From assembly GCA_025462985.1 (NCBI GenBank), contig JAOAPP010000761.1, forward strand, positions 1-5,708: a DNA stretch of 5,708 bases, given 5' to 3'. The first letter of the stretch is position 1. Each line of letters opens with the position of its first letter. The notes under the pieces are model-generated. The model did no database searches. It was not told where the DNA came from and saw only the letters and a list, made by a program, of their open reading frames with translations. Origin of the DNA: Bryobacterales bacterium. GTDB taxonomy: Bacteria > Acidobacteriota > Terriglobia > Bryobacterales > Bryobacteraceae. The position numbers and the translations under genes were made by a program. Below, one piece after another: positions 5,177 to 5,708 of this stretch.

Positions 5177-5708
5177 ATGAATCTACGTCTTGGCGCGGCA
5201 TTCTTCGTCAGTTTTGCCGTTCTTAATGCAGACACACTTGTTCTGCGAAATGGCAATCGGTTTGACGGAAGTTTTCTTAGCGGCGATAACCGTTCGCTCC
5301 GGTTTGCATCCGGGAATCAGGTCAACACTTACAGTCTGAACGACGTTACGTCGGTCAGCTTCAATAACAGCGCGGCTGACGCAGCCCCGCCGCCTCCAGC
5401 ACGCCAAGCGCAGCCGAACGCGGTTCCGGCAGGCCCACCGCCGCAACAGGCACAAGAGGATCCGTCTCCGTCCGACGACAACGCTCCGGCGCCGCCCGCT
5501 GCGAACACCGCCGGAATGCAAGTGGCTTCCGGCACCACGATCACCGTGCGCTTGATTGATCCGGTGAACTCCGAGACGGACCGTTTAGGCCAGACGTATC
5601 GGGCAAGCACCGACTCACCGGTTGTGGTGAACGGCCAGACCGTCATCGCGCGCGGGGCGGATGCCGTTGCCACTTTGATCGATGCGCAAAAGTCCGGCCG
5701 TATTCAGG
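5177..5708 (+). CDS. Secreted two-domain beta-rich protein with Pro/Gln/Ala linker, N-terminal part (3' end outside window)
   Basis: The reading frame is open from ATG 5177 to the window edge, giving 177 residues without a stop. Residues 1-18 (MNLRLGAAFFVSFAVLNA) look like a short signal peptide, with cleavage before DTLVLRNG. Residues 19-62 form a compact repeating-strand unit, DTLVLRNGNRFDGSFLSG then LRFASG and SLNDVTSVSF, the look of a small beta-barrel. Residues 66-112 are a low-complexity Pro/Ala/Gln linker. From about 114 a second beta-rich domain begins: VASGTTITVRLIDPVNSETD, GQTYRASTDSPVVVNGQTVI, and ARGADAVATLIDAQKSGRIQ at the edge. I recall proteins with this secreted architecture and the 'TVRL...G..Y.A....PVVV.G..VI.RGA' pattern as common hypothetical proteins in Acidobacteriota; no function is known to me. 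Export to the periplasm or beyond is inferred. The open frames on the opposite strand here are shadows caused by high GC. Confidence 0.85.
   Translation, partial: MNLRLGAAFFVSFAVLNADTLVLRNGNRFDGSFLSGDNRSLRFASGNQVNTYSLNDVTSVSFNNSAADAAPPPPARQAQPNAVPAGPPPQQAQEDPSPSDDNAPAPPAANTAGMQVASGTTITVRLIDPVNSETDRLGQTYRASTDSPVVVNGQTVIARGADAVATLIDAQKSGRIQ

Noticed and set aside
5183..5673. Two - strand open frames opposite the secreted-protein gene
   Set aside because: The + strand frame has a ribosome binding site, signal peptide and regular beta-strand pattern; the antisense Ala/Gly/Arg-rich peptides are shadows of its Pro/Ala linker.

Overview
The window is GC-rich, densely packed bacterial chromosome with six protein genes and almost no intergenic DNA. 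Several features fit an acidobacterium, perhaps of the Solibacter/Bryobacter type: the secreted protein at the right edge, the nuclease and DUF697-family pair, and the half-size EamA protein are styles I associate with that phylum. The assignment rests on protein style only and is tentative. I see no RNA genes, CRISPR array, insertion sequence or prophage sequence.

Layout from left to right. (1) The 3' end of an EamA/DMT-type membrane transporter gene on the + strand enters from the left edge and stops at 205. (2) A two-gene operon on the - strand covers 168-2686. Its first gene is a YggS/PLPBP-type pyridoxal-phosphate homeostasis protein. It overlaps by four bases (GTGA) with a secreted CocE/NonD-type serine hydrolase. 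The hydrolase 3' end runs 38 bp into the transporter gene on the opposite strand. (3) On the + strand, starting head-to-head with yggS and with no intergenic space, is a 522-residue protein whose C-terminal third carries a PD-(D/E)XK (NucS/RecB-like) nuclease core behind about 340 residues that I cannot assign. (4) A DUF697-type membrane-associated protein overlaps the nuclease gene by 56 bp. Its N-terminal part looks like a nucleotide-binding domain without a P-loop. (5) After a 66-bp gap, a secreted protein with a small beta-rich N-terminal domain, a Pro/Gln/Ala-rich linker and a second beta domain runs off the right edge.

How they may work together. The yggS-hydrolase pair is probably translationally coupled, although no biochemical link between the two is obvious. 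The nuclease-DUF697 pair is the least understood part of the window. A cytoplasmic DNA-acting enzyme translated together with a membrane-associated DUF697 protein is the best candidate here for an undescribed two-component module, but its function is unknown and nothing in the sequence proves a defence or repair role. The yggS and nuclease start codons nearly coincide, so each gene's promoter should lie inside the other gene. A 12-bp perfect palindrome, GTCTATATAGAC, sits in that zone.
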